From contig JASEER010000009.1 in assembly GCA_030019475.1 (NCBI GenBank), forward strand, positions 30,612 to 72,496: 41,885 nucleotides of DNA, in the 5' to 3' direction. The notes beneath the pieces are model-generated. The model ran no database searches. It had not been told where the DNA came from and saw only the letters and a program-made list of their open reading frames with translations. Position 1 is the stretch's first letter; each line of letters starts with the position of its first letter. Positions 23,707-31,854 of this stretch are shown here, piece by piece. Made by a program: the position numbers and the translations under genes. Source of the DNA: Thermoanaerobacterales bacterium (GTDB lineage: Bacteria > Bacillota > Desulfotomaculia > Desulfotomaculales > JASEER01).

Positions 23707-24497
23707 TCCTTATCGGAGAACGCATCAATGGTATGTTCCGTGACATCCGGGAGTCGGTCGCCGACCGGGACAAAGAGCCGGTAGCCGCTTGGGCCCGGCG
23801 GCAGGCCGCGGCCGGGGCGCATTACCTGGACATCAACACCGGTCCCGGCGTCGGGCCGGACGAGGCGCCGGAGGTCATGGCCTGGCTGGTGCGTACGGCG
23901 CAGGATGCCTGCGGTCTGCCCTGCTGCCTTGACTCTCCGCATGCGGAGGTCCTGCGTGCGGGTTTGGAGACGCACCGGGGCCGGGCGATCATCAACTCGA
24001 CCAGCGCCGACCAGGAGAAGATGGATGTCCTCTTCCCGCTGGCGGTCGAATACGGGGCAGCGATCATCGGCCTGGCGATGAATGAGAAGGGCGTCCCCAA
24101 GGACGCCAACGACCGGCTGGCCCTGGCCATGGAGCTGGTGGCCAATGCCGACGCCCACGGCCTGGCCATGGATGACCTTTTCATCGATCCCCTCATCCTG
24201 CCCGTTAACGTGGCTCAGGAGCACGCCCCTGAGGTACTGGAAACCCTGCGGGGAGTGAAACTCCTGGCCAGTCCGGCGCCGCTTACGGTTGTGGGTCTTT
24301 CCAACGTCTCGCAACGTGCGCCGGACCGGCCGCTGATCAACCGGACCTTTGCCGTAATGGCGGTGGCCGCCGGTTTGGACGCGGCGATCCTGGACGTCGA
24401 GGACGCGGACCTGCTCGACGCCATTGCCACGGCGCGGGTGCTCATGAATAAAGAAGTCTACTGCGACAGTTACCTGAAGGTTTTCCGGGCGCGGTAA
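23703..24497 (+). CDS. acsE: Methyl-THF:corrinoid iron-sulfur protein methyltransferase
   Basis: A 264-residue pterin-binding TIM-barrel enzyme that moves the methyl group of 5-methyl-THF to Co(I) of AcsCD. The start ILIGERINGMF is diagnostic, as are HYLDINTGPGV (pterin-binding Asp), INSTSADQEKMD and the LIINRTF-like segment near the end. The length matches Moorella AcsE. The start codon is TTG 23703, overlapping the acsD stop by four bases, with GGAGGG about 9 bases upstream. Confidence 0.96.
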   Translation: MILIGERINGMFRDIRESVADRDKEPVAAWARRQAAAGAHYLDINTGPGVGPDEAPEVMAWLVRTAQDACGLPCCLDSPHAEVLRAGLETHRGRAIINSTSADQEKMDVLFPLAVEYGAAIIGLAMNEKGVPKDANDRLALAMELVANADAHGLAMDDLFIDPLILPVNVAQEHAPEVLETLRGVKLLASPAPLTVVGLSNVSQRAPDRPLINRTFAVMAVAAGLDAAILDVEDADLLDAIATARVLMNKEVYCDSYLKVFRAR

Positions 24498-24682
24498 CGG
24501 CAACCCGGCCGATTCGGCGGCATGTTATTCGAGGCCGGTTTCGAACCACACCTTCGGTCACCCCCGGCGCTATTATTCCCGGGGCATGTTGTGGGACAGG
24601 GGGAACGCCCGGCGCCCTGGAACCTTCATTGGATGAGCAACTAGCGGTTATAATTAAGACGGCTGAAGGGGGTGTTACGGGA

Positions 24683-27600
24683 GTGACTCACGGGAAGACC
24701 GGGGCGGTCCTGGTGGTCGGCGCCGGGGTGGCGGGGCTGCAGGCGGCGCTTGACCTGGCGCGGGCGGGCTTCAAGGTGTATCTGGCCGAGGCCGGGCCGG
24801 CGGCCGGTGGGCGGATGCCCGCCCTGGGCCGGGTCTTCCCGACGAACGAATGCTCCCTCTGCACCCTGTCGCCGTACCTGGCCGCCGTCGCCCGCCACCC
24901 CAGTGTAAATACACTGACCCAGGCGCGGCTGATCGACCTCCAGGGTGAGGCGGGGCAGTTCCGGGCGACCCTGGCCGTGACGCCGCGGGGCGTGGATCCG
25001 GCGCGATGCAAGGCCTGCGGGGCCTGTGCCGCCGTCTGCCCGGTCTCTGTTCCGGACCAGTTCAATGCCGGTCTGTCTTCACGGAAGGCTATTTACCAAC
25101 CCTATCCTCAGGCGTACCCGGCTGCCTTCGTCATCGACCGGGCGGCATGCACCGACTGCGGCCGCTGCGCCGAGGCCTGCACCGCGCATGCTATCGACCT
25201 TGAGCGCGATGAAGAGGAGCGGGTAACGCTGGATGTCGGCGCGGTCATCCTCAGCCCGGGGCTGGCCCCCTTTGCCCCTGTTGCGTTGAATTACCTGGGT
25301 TACGGCCGTTACCGGAACATCATTACCAGTGTGGCTTTTGAGCGCATCCTCTCGGCGGGCGGTCCATCGGGGGGACGGCTGGTACGTCCTTCGGACGGGC
25401 GGGCTCCGGAGCGGATCGCCTGGCTGCAGTGTATCGGTTCGCGGAACCCGGCCATCGGGCGCGGCTACTGTTCGGCGGTCTGCTGCATGGCGGCCGTAAA
25501 GGCCGCCGTGTCGGCGAAAGAGCAGGCTTCAGTGCCCCTGGAGACGGTGATCTTCTTCCGCGACCTGCGCACGTACGGGAAGGGCCACGAACGTTATCTG
25601 GCGAGGGCCCGGTCCGAGGGCGTACAATTCGTGCGCGCCGGCGTGGGGGGACTGCACGAGCAGAGTGACGGCAGCCTTCTGATCCGCTACGCTATGGAAG
25701 ACGGAACGGTCCGGCGGGAGCGTTTCGATCTGGTCGTCCTTTCGGTGGGTCAGGAGGCCGCGGGCGGGCACCGGGAACTCGCCGGCGCGGCCCGCATCGC
25801 TGCGGATGAATTCGGCTTTTGCCTTACTACGGACATCGCCGGCAACTGCACCTCGCGCCCCGGGGTCTTCGCCGCGGGTTCCTTCACCGGGCCGCGCGAT
25901 ATCCCGGACTCTGTGACCGGGGGGAGTGCCGCGGCGGCCCAGGCTATGGCGCTCCTGGCCGGAAATCGCGGGACACTGGTGGAAAGGCCGGTGGTACCGC
26001 CGGAGCGCGACCGGTCGGAACAGGAGCCGCGGATCGGCGTGGTTGTCTGCCGGTGCGGCACGAACATCGCCGGAACGGTTGATGTGGCGCGCGTGGCGCG
26101 CGCGGCGCGTGAGTTGCCGGGCGTGGTCTGGGTGCGTGAGGAGAAACACGCGTGCGCGGCCGACGGTCAGGCCGCCCTGCGGCGGGCCATTGCACGGCAG
26201 GGGCTTAACCGCGTGGTCATCGCCGCCTGCAGCCCGCGCACACACGGGTTGCTCTTCGGGAACGTGGTCCGGGAGGCCGGGCTGAACCGCTATCTGGTCG
26301 AGATGGCCAATATCCGCGACCATTGCGCCTGGGTGCACGGCGACGCCCCGGAGGCGGCGACGGCCAAGGCCTGTGCCCTGGTACGGGGCGCGGTGGCGAA
26401 GGCCCGGGTGCTCGAACCGGTGGCCGACGTCAGCGTCCGGCTGACCCCGGCGGCGCTCGTGGTGGGCGCCGGGATCGCCGGACTGGAGGCTTCTTTCGGC
26501 CTGGCCGAACAGGGTTTTGAGGTCCACCTCGTCGAGCGTGCATCCACTCTCGGCGGACGGGCCCGAACCCTACGGTATGAGCCGGAGGGGCGGGACGTAC
26601 GGGGCTATGTCGCCGGTCTGGTGTCACGCGTTATGGAACACCCGCTGGTCCACGTGCACCTGGAGCGGACCGTATCCCGGGTGCACGGCCATGTCGGGCG
26701 CTTTGTGAGTGTTCTTGACGACGGCCGGGAAATAACGCACGGCGTGGTCGTGCTGGCCACAGGGGCGGTGGATGGGACCACCGGGGAATACCTGTATGGA
26801 CGACACCCGTCGGTGTACACACAGGGAGCCTATGAGACCGCGCTGAGCGCGTCAGAAAACCTGAAGACGGTGGTGTTTATCCAGTGCGTAGGGTCGCGCC
26901 GGGAAGGAGAGCGGCGACCTTATTGCAGCCGGATGTGCTGCGGACGCACCCTGGCCCTGGCGCTGGCCACGCTGGAGCGGCACCCCGGCGCACGGGTGTA
27001 TGTCCTTTACCGGGACCTTATGGCTTACGGGCGGATGGAAGAGGTCTACCGCGAGGCGCGGCGGCGGGGCGTGGTCTTTGTACGGTATGGCCCCGACAGC
27101 CCGCCTGCGGCCGCTGCGGCCGGCGAAGGGGTGGCGGTTGAGGTTTGTGACGTGGTGCTCGGGGCAAGGCTGGATATCACGGCCGACGCGCTGGTCCTGG
27201 CGACGGGACTGGAACCGGCGCCGGGGAACAGGGAAGTGGCGCGGCTCTTCAAAGTGCCTGTAGACGAGTACGGTTTCTTCCTGGAAGCGCAGCCCATGCT
27301 CCGCCCCGTAGATTTCGCCGCAGAGGGCGTGTTCCTCTGCGGCGACGCCCAGGCGCCGAAGGCGCTGCACGAAAGCGCCGCCCAGGGACGTGCGGCGGCG
27401 GCCCGCGCCGGGGCGCTCCTGGGGGCGGGGACTCTGGAAGCCCGGGGTGTATACGCCGTCGTAAATCCGCAGGCCTGCGCGGCCTGCCTGAACTGTATCC
27501 GGGTTTGTCCCTACAACGTACCCGTACTGGATGGACATACGGCGCGGATCGAACCGGTGGCCTGCCAGGGCTGCGGGATCTGCGTCGCCGGGTGTCCGAA

Positions 27601-27694
27601 CCAGGCGATCAGCCTGACGGGATACAACAGCAGGCAGCTGACGGCGCTGGTGGGCGCCCTGTTCGCGGACCCGAAGGACGGTGGGGAAACGTGA
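24683..27694 (+). CDS. hdrA: Double-length HdrA-type flavin electron-transfer subunit
   Basis: A 1003-residue protein made of two HdrA-like halves. Half one: Rossmann GAGVAGLQAALDLARAGF at about 13, the family NECSLCTLSPYL motif, two [4Fe-4S] sets (CKACGACAAVCP near 108 and CTDCGRCAEAC near 155), and CIGSRNP with YCSAVCC. Half two: VCRCGTNIAG from about 451, CSPRTHGLLF, a second Rossmann GAGIAGLEASFG near 593, CVGSRREGERRPYCSRMCC, and a C-terminal 2x[4Fe-4S] ferredoxin (CAACLNCIRVCP, CQGCGICVAGCP) from about 931. GTG 24683 is chosen because AAGGGGG lies 10 bases upstream; TTG 24629 is an alternative. It overlaps mvhD by four bases. HdrB and HdrC, the usual partners, are absent here; with MvhD and MetFV it should serve methylene-THF reduction, perhaps by electron bifurcation. 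Confidence 0.92.
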   Translation: MTHGKTGAVLVVGAGVAGLQAALDLARAGFKVYLAEAGPAAGGRMPALGRVFPTNECSLCTLSPYLAAVARHPSVNTLTQARLIDLQGEAGQFRATLAVTPRGVDPARCKACGACAAVCPVSVPDQFNAGLSSRKAIYQPYPQAYPAAFVIDRAACTDCGRCAEACTAHAIDLERDEEERVTLDVGAVILSPGLAPFAPVALNYLGYGRYRNIITSVAFERILSAGGPSGGRLVRPSDGRAPERIAWLQCIGSRNPAIGRGYCSAVCCMAAVKAAVSAKEQASVPLETVIFFRDLRTYGKGHERYLARARSEGVQFVRAGVGGLHEQSDGSLLIRYAMEDGTVRRERFDLVVLSVGQEAAGGHRELAGAARIAADEFGFCLTTDIAGNCTSRPGVFAAGSFTGPRDIPDSVTGGSAAAAQAMALLAGNRGTLVERPVVPPERDRSEQEPRIGVVVCRCGTNIAGTVDVARVARAARELPGVVWVREEKHACAADGQAALRRAIARQGLNRVVIAACSPRTHGLLFGNVVREAGLNRYLVEMANIRDHCAWVHGDAPEAATAKACALVRGAVAKARVLEPVADVSVRLTPAALVVGAGIAGLEASFGLAEQGFEVHLVERASTLGGRARTLRYEPEGRDVRGYVAGLVSRVMEHPLVHVHLERTVSRVHGHVGRFVSVLDDGREITHGVVVLATGAVDGTTGEYLYGRHPSVYTQGAYETALSASENLKTVVFIQCVGSRREGERRPYCSRMCCGRTLALALATLERHPGARVYVLYRDLMAYGRMEEVYREARRRGVVFVRYGPDSPPAAAAAGEGVAVEVCDVVLGARLDITADALVLATGLEPAPGNREVARLFKVPVDEYGFFLEAQPMLRPVDFAAEGVFLCGDAQAPKALHESAAQGRAAAARAGALLGAGTLEARGVYAVVNPQACAACLNCIRVCPYNVPVLDGHTARIEPVACQGCGICVAGCPNQAISLTGYNSRQLTALVGALFADPKDGGET

Positions 27695-28122
27695 GCGCGG
27701 AGGTGCGGATTGTGGCCTTCTGCTGCGTCAACTGCGCCTATTCGGCGGCCGACCTGGCCGGCGCGATGCGGCTGGCCTACGATCCGGCGGTGAAGGTCGT
27801 CGCCCTTCCCTGCACGGGCGCCGTCGAAGCCGGCGTGCTTCTCAAGGCCTTCGAACAGGGCGCGGACGGGGTGATGGTTGCCGGCTGCCTCGAGGGCGAA
27901 TGCCACTACCGGACGGGCAACCTGCACGCCCGGGAGCGGGTGTCGGACTTAAAACGGCGCCTTGAAGAGATCGGCATCGAACCCGAACGGCTGGAGATGT
28001 TTAACCTGTCGGCGGCCATGGGAACGCGCTTCGCCGAGATCGCCGATGAGTTCGCAACCCGCATCAGGGCCTTGGGGATTTCGCCGCTGAGGAGGGGGGA
28101 CGGGGGATATGATCGTTGTTGA
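27691..28122 (+). CDS. mvhD: MvhD-type [2Fe-2S] electron-transfer subunit
   Basis: A 143-residue MvhD/FrhD-family subunit that links HdrA to an electron donor such as a hydrogenase or formate dehydrogenase, or to MetFV. The conserved cysteines are in CCVNCAYSAADL, LPCTG and GCLEGECHY, and HARERV follows as in the family. GTG 27691 overlaps the hdrA stop (GTGA), showing coupling. Its 3' end overlaps metV by 14 bases. No Sec codon replaces a Cys here, unlike some archaeal relatives. Confidence 0.92.
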   Translation: MSAEVRIVAFCCVNCAYSAADLAGAMRLAYDPAVKVVALPCTGAVEAGVLLKAFEQGADGVMVAGCLEGECHYRTGNLHARERVSDLKRRLEEIGIEPERLEMFNLSAAMGTRFAEIADEFATRIRALGISPLRRGDGGYDRC

Positions 28123-28765
28123 AGCCAAGCCGTTTGCGGAGATTGCACGGTTGGTCTCACCTTACCGAAACCTCCTCCTCGTCGGCTGCGGCGCGTGTGC
28201 TACAGTGTGCTTCGCCGGCGGCCAGACGCAGGCGGAGTCGCTGGGCCTGGCGTTACGGCTGCAGCGCCGGGTGTCCGGGGGCACCCTCCGGACGGCGTCG
28301 GTTACCGTTACCAGGCAGTGCGACCCGGCCTTCCTCGCGCCCCTGGGAGAGGCGGTCGCCCAGGCCGGGGCCGTCGTTTCGCTGGGCTGCGGCGTGGGCG
28401 TGCAGCAGTTGGCCGATGAATTCCCTGAGGCCTGGGTTATCCCGGCGATGAACACCCGGTTCGCCGCGGGTCTAACGGCGGACGGGACGTGGGAGGAGCG
28501 TTGCGCCCTCTGCGGGGAGTGTATTCTGGACCTTACGGCGGGGATCTGTCCGCTGGCCCGTTGCGCCAAAGGGCTGTTGAACGGTCCCTGCGGGGGAACG
28601 CGCGAGGACGGAAAATGCGAGGCGGATGCCGGGCGGCCGTGTGCGTGGCTGATGATCTACGAGCGCCTGGCGGCGCGTGGCAGGCTGGACCTGATGGCCG
28701 TCTGCCGGGAACCCAAGGATTGGCGGGGCGGCAGGATGGGAGGGCGAAGGCGTGACGGTAAGTAG
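28109..28765 (+). CDS. metV: MetV, zinc/cysteine-rich partner of methylene-THF reductase
   Basis: A 218-residue MetV protein (Pfam MTHFR_C), which forms the MetVF reductase with MetF in acetogens. The N-terminal half has GCGACATVCFAGG; the C-terminal half has the Cys-rich block CALCGECILDL, CPLARCAKGLLNGPCGG and KCEADAGRPCAW. GGAGGGGGG stands 9 bases before the ATG, inside the end of mvhD. Its stop overlaps metF by 14 bases. The MetV of Moorella and relatives sits next to metF in the same way. Confidence 0.93.
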   Translation: MIVVEAKPFAEIARLVSPYRNLLLVGCGACATVCFAGGQTQAESLGLALRLQRRVSGGTLRTASVTVTRQCDPAFLAPLGEAVAQAGAVVSLGCGVGVQQLADEFPEAWVIPAMNTRFAAGLTADGTWEERCALCGECILDLTAGICPLARCAKGLLNGPCGGTREDGKCEADAGRPCAWLMIYERLAARGRLDLMAVCREPKDWRGGRMGGRRRDGK

Positions 28766-29651
28766 ATTGGCCCGGACCTTGTCCGAAGCGCGCTTCGCGG
28801 TCACCGCCGAGGTCGGCCCTCCGAAGCATGCCGCGGCCCGGGACATGCGTGAAAAAGCCCGGCTCCTCCGCGGCTGGGTGGACGCCGTCAATGTCACGGA
28901 CTGCCAGTCTGCCGTGGTGCGCCTCTCCAGTTTGGCGGGCTGCCTTCACGTGCAGGACGAGGGCGTCGAGGCCGTCCTGCAGGTGACCTGCCGGGACAAA
29001 AACCGCATCGCTATCCAGAGCGATCTGCTCGGCGCCGCCAGCCTGGGGATCAGGAACGTCCTTTGCCTGACCGGCGACCACCAGCGCTTCGGGAACCACC
29101 CGCAGGCCAAGGGGGTCTTTGACCTGGACTCGGTACAGCTCCTGGGGGTGGCGAAGGGCCTGACGGAGGGCCGTTTCGCCAACGGGGAAACAATGAAGGG
29201 CCCCGCTCCCGAGCTGTTGCTGGGGGCCGTGGAAAACCCGACCGCCGGGCCGCCGGAGCTGCGGGCGCTGCGGTTGGCGAAGAAGGTCGAGGCGGGGGTC
29301 CGCTTTGTCCAGACGCAGGGCGTCTTCGACCTGGAACGCTTCAAACAGTTTATGGCACTGGTAAATGCCCGGGGACTAACGCAGCGCGCGGCGCTCCTGG
29401 CCGGGGTGATTGTCTTGAAGTCGGGCCGCGCGGCCCGGTTCATGCGGGAAAACGTCCCCGGAATCTACATCCCCGAGGGTCTTGTCGAGCGCATGGAGAG
29501 GGCGCCCGACCCGCGGGAGGAAGGCGTCGCCATCGCCGTGGAGACGGTCCGCACCCTGCGGGAAATCCCCGGGGTGGCCGGCGTGCACCTTATGGCGATC
29601 GGTTGGGAGGAGATCATGCCGCGTATCGTTTCCGAGGCCGGTCTCAGGTAA
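28752..29651 (+). CDS. metF: Methylene-tetrahydrofolate reductase
   Basis: A 299-residue TIM-barrel flavoenzyme reducing 5,10-methylene-THF to methyl-THF, the substrate of AcsE. Motifs include TAEVGPPKHA (active-site Glu region), VNVTDCQSAVVR, NRIAIQSDLLGAASLGI, CLTGDHQRFG and FVQTQGVFDLERF. The start is GTG 28752, within metV. It closes the operon, which ends at a strong terminator. Confidence 0.95.
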   Translation: MTVSRLARTLSEARFAVTAEVGPPKHAAARDMREKARLLRGWVDAVNVTDCQSAVVRLSSLAGCLHVQDEGVEAVLQVTCRDKNRIAIQSDLLGAASLGIRNVLCLTGDHQRFGNHPQAKGVFDLDSVQLLGVAKGLTEGRFANGETMKGPAPELLLGAVENPTAGPPELRALRLAKKVEAGVRFVQTQGVFDLERFKQFMALVNARGLTQRAALLAGVIVLKSGRAARFMRENVPGIYIPEGLVERMERAPDPREEGVAIAVETVRTLREIPGVAGVHLMAIGWEEIMPRIVSEAGLR

Positions 29652-29659
29652 GAAGGAAC

Positions 29660-29696
29660 ATAACGGGGGTTCGCCTGGCGAACCCCCGTTATTTTA
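29660..29696. terminator. Terminator between metF and gap
   Basis: A perfect 16-bp inverted repeat (29660-29675 with 29677-29692, ATAACGGGGGTTCGCC and its complement) is followed by TTTT on the plus strand. It stands between convergent genes and may serve both. Confidence 0.92.
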
Positions 29697-29721
29697 GAGA
29701 GGGCGTTTTATCGTTGAGGCC

Positions 29722-30783
29722 TTATTGCTCCCGCGTGCGGACGCGTTCGGCCGGCCGTGCTTCGGCCCGGTCGCCGAGGGTCTCGCGCCAGTGCATGAAG
29801 AGGATAATGTCCACGAGGCGGTTCGAAAAGCCCCACTCGTTGTCGTACCAGGCGACGACCTTGACGAAGGTCCCGTCGATGACCATGGTCGACAGGCCGT
29901 CGACGATGGACGAGTGCGGGTTGCCCAGGAAGTCCACCGACACCAAAGGCAGTTCGGTGTAAGCGAGAATGCCCTGCAGTTCATCCTCGGCCGCGGCGCG
30001 GAGGGTGTCGTTCAACTCCTCCTTGGTCGTGGAGCGCTCCAGGTCGCAGACGAAGTCGATGATCGAGACGTCGGGGGTCGGCACCCGGAAGGAGAGGCCG
30101 GTCAGCTTGTCCTTCAGCTCCGGAATAGCGATGGCCACGTTCTTGGCCGCCCCGGTGGTCGTGGGGATGATCGAGAGCGCCGCGGCGCGCGCCCGCCGCA
30201 GGTCGCGGTGGGGCAGGTCGAGGAGGCGCTGGTCGTTCGTGTAGGAATGGGCGGTCGTCATGAAGCCGTGCTTGACCCCGTACCGGTCGTTAAGGATCTT
30301 GACGATCGGGGCCAGGGCGTTGGTGGTGCAGGAGCCGGAAGAAATAATGCGGTGGTTCGCGGGGTCAAAACGCTCCTCGTTAACCCCCATGATGATCATG
30401 ACATCCTCGCCGTTGGCGGGGGCGGAGATAACGACCTTCTTCGCCCCGGCTTCAAGGTGCTTGGCGGCGTCTTTCGCCTTGGTAAAGCGGCCCGTACTCT
30501 CGATGACGTATTCCACGCCGAAATCACGCCAGGGGATGTTCGCCGGGTCGGCCTCGGCCAACACCCGCACCTCCTGGTCGTCGGCCCAGAAGCTGCCGTC
30601 GGTGGCCCGGACGTCGGCGGCAAAGGTGCCATGCACCGAGTCGTATTTGAGCAGGTGGGCCAGGGTGGCGGCGTTCGTCAGGTCGTTAACCGCGACGACC
30701 TCGATGTCCGGGTGATTATGGACAAGGCGGTAGAAATTGCGCCCGATGCGGCCGAAGCCGTTGATGCCGACCTTGATGGCCAT
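29722..30783 (-). CDS. gap: Glyceraldehyde-3-phosphate dehydrogenase, type I
   Basis: A 353-residue GAPDH. The N-terminal NAD motif is KVGINGFGRIGRN, with NDL giving NAD preference; the active-site Cys152 is in SSGSCTTNALAP, the catalytic His in TTAHSYTNDQ, and the C-terminal WYDNEWGFSNRLVD is complete. About 20 extra residues (MHWRETLGDRAEARP...) follow the usual end. ATG 30783 has AAAGGAGG upstream, which lies at the end of the amphi-Trp gene, so both are co-transcribed from the promoter near 31072. Confidence 0.96.
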   Translation of the reverse strand: MAIKVGINGFGRIGRNFYRLVHNHPDIEVVAVNDLTNAATLAHLLKYDSVHGTFAADVRATDGSFWADDQEVRVLAEADPANIPWRDFGVEYVIESTGRFTKAKDAAKHLEAGAKKVVISAPANGEDVMIIMGVNEERFDPANHRIISSGSCTTNALAPIVKILNDRYGVKHGFMTTAHSYTNDQRLLDLPHRDLRRARAAALSIIPTTTGAAKNVAIAIPELKDKLTGLSFRVPTPDVSIIDFVCDLERSTTKEELNDTLRAAAEDELQGILAYTELPLVSVDFLGNPHSSIVDGLSTMVIDGTFVKVVAWYDNEWGFSNRLVDIILFMHWRETLGDRAEARPAERVRTREQ

Positions 30784-30784
30784 G

Positions 30785-31000
30785 CTATCGTCCTCCTTTG
30801 AAGCTCCACTTAACCTCGAGTTCCAGCTCCAGGGCGCCGTCGCCCTCTTCCTCCAGCTCGATTTCAAGCGTGGCGGTGTCGGGCAGACGGACGGTCTTGC
30901 CTTGAACGGTCAGTCTGCCGCGCGCGATTTGATCCAGGTACTCCTGGAGCCGGCGTGTCAGTTGTTCCGGCGTGCACAGGCACTTTTCTTGGATTTTCAC
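30785..31000 (-). CDS. Amphi-Trp domain protein
   Basis: A 71-residue protein ending in LELELEVKWSFKGGR, the alternating hydrophobic/charged strand with Trp that defines the amphi-Trp family. The N-terminal part (TPEQLTRRLQEYLDQIARGRL) is helical. The family function is unknown. It lies directly in front of gap, which takes its ribosome binding site from the last codons of this gene. Confidence 0.8.
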   Translation of the reverse strand: MKIQEKCLCTPEQLTRRLQEYLDQIARGRLTVQGKTVRLPDTATLEIELEEEGDGALELELEVKWSFKGGR

Positions 31001-31014
31001 GCCGTCACTCCCCT

Positions 31015-31027
31015 GGGTATTATACCC
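31015..31027. promoter_or_regulatory. Palindrome in the amphi-Trp/gap leader
   Basis: GGGTAT-T-ATACCC, with 6-bp arms, lies 15-27 bases upstream of the amphi-Trp start codon, inside the transcribed leader. It may be an operator for a roadblock repressor of glycolytic genes or part of an RNA hairpin. Confidence 0.4.
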
Positions 31028-31071
31028 GGTCCGTTTTTCGATATACTGGAGACAAAGGCTATCGCGCCCTG

Positions 31072-31100
31072 ATTATAGCAATTGATACCAATAGTGTCAA
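31072..31100 (-). promoter_or_regulatory. Consensus sigma-A promoter of amphi-Trp/gap
   Basis: On the minus strand TTGACA (complement of 31095-31100) and TATAAT (complement of 31072-31077) are both perfect and 17 bp apart. The predicted leader is about 65 bases. High gap expression is expected. Confidence 0.92.
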
Positions 31101-31122
31101 CGTGGGCCTCCGGAGGGACGTC

Positions 31123-31854
31123 ATGAGTGGTAATAACGGCAGCCGGTACATGACCAGAGTCAAACATGCCATTAAGGACTATGATATGATCCCCCCGGGA
31201 TCGCACGTTGTCGCCGGGATTTCCGGGGGCAAGGATTCCACAGTCCTCTTATGGATACTGGGCCAGTTGCAGAAGCGCTCCCACCTGCGCTTCACTCTTG
31301 AGGCGGTGCACCTTGAACTGGGATGGGGGGAGGTGGACACCGAGCCCCTGCGCCGGCTCTGCGCCGACCTCGGGGTGCCGCTTCACATCCGGTCCTACCC
31401 CGTGGCGAAGATTATCTCCGCCAAGCCCGGCTTCAATCCGTGCGCCCTGTGCGGCAAGCTCCGGCACGGCGTGTTAAACCGCACCGCCCTGGAGCTGGGC
31501 GCACAATGTGTCGCCCTGGGGCATCACCTTGATGACGTTATTGAAACCTTTTTTCTGAACCTTGTCTTTACCGGGCAGATCAAGACCTTTATGCCCAAAA
31601 CGCATCTCTGCCGTACCGGTTTGAGCCTGATTCGCCCCCTTGTTTACCTGCCGGAAAAAGTGCTGGTGGCGGTCGGCAGGCGTCAGAATCTGCCGGTGTT
31701 GGACAACCCCTGCCCGTACAACGGGCGGACGAAGCGCGACGAGATGCGGGAGATTACGGAGTGGTTGGTGGCGCGCTACCCTGACTTTCGGGAGATGTTC
31801 CTGCGGTCGCTGCACAACGTCAGGCTTGAGAACCTCTGGCGGCAGGATCTGTAG
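31123..31854 (+). CDS. TtcA-like PP-loop ATPase (tRNA sulfur-carrier family)
   Basis: A 243-residue adenine nucleotide alpha-hydrolase of the TtcA/TtuA type. The PP-loop SGGKDS is at 34-39; C107 and C110 form the CALCGK pair that with the Cys of NPCPYNG (197) can hold a [4Fe-4S] cluster, as in TtcA; GHHLDDVIETFFLN follows the family. It is shorter than E. coli TtcA. A 2-thiolation role on tRNA is the best guess. ATG 31123 has GGAGG 6 bases upstream; the longer open frame from 30955 would overlap the divergent gene and promoter. Its end overlaps the convergent CapA gene by 35 bases. Confidence 0.88.
   Translation: MSGNNGSRYMTRVKHAIKDYDMIPPGSHVVAGISGGKDSTVLLWILGQLQKRSHLRFTLEAVHLELGWGEVDTEPLRRLCADLGVPLHIRSYPVAKIISAKPGFNPCALCGKLRHGVLNRTALELGAQCVALGHHLDDVIETFFLNLVFTGQIKTFMPKTHLCRTGLSLIRPLVYLPEKVLVAVGRRQNLPVLDNPCPYNGRTKRDEMREITEWLVARYPDFREMFLRSLHNVRLENLWRQDL

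Noticed and set aside
24498-24682. A small gene or riboswitch between acsE and hdrA
   Set aside because: Only short GC-rich repeats are present; no start with a ribosome binding site and no known motif.
27691-28765. Further Sec codons in mvhD or metV
   Set aside because: All expected Cys positions are encoded by TGC or TGT and no in-frame TGA occurs.
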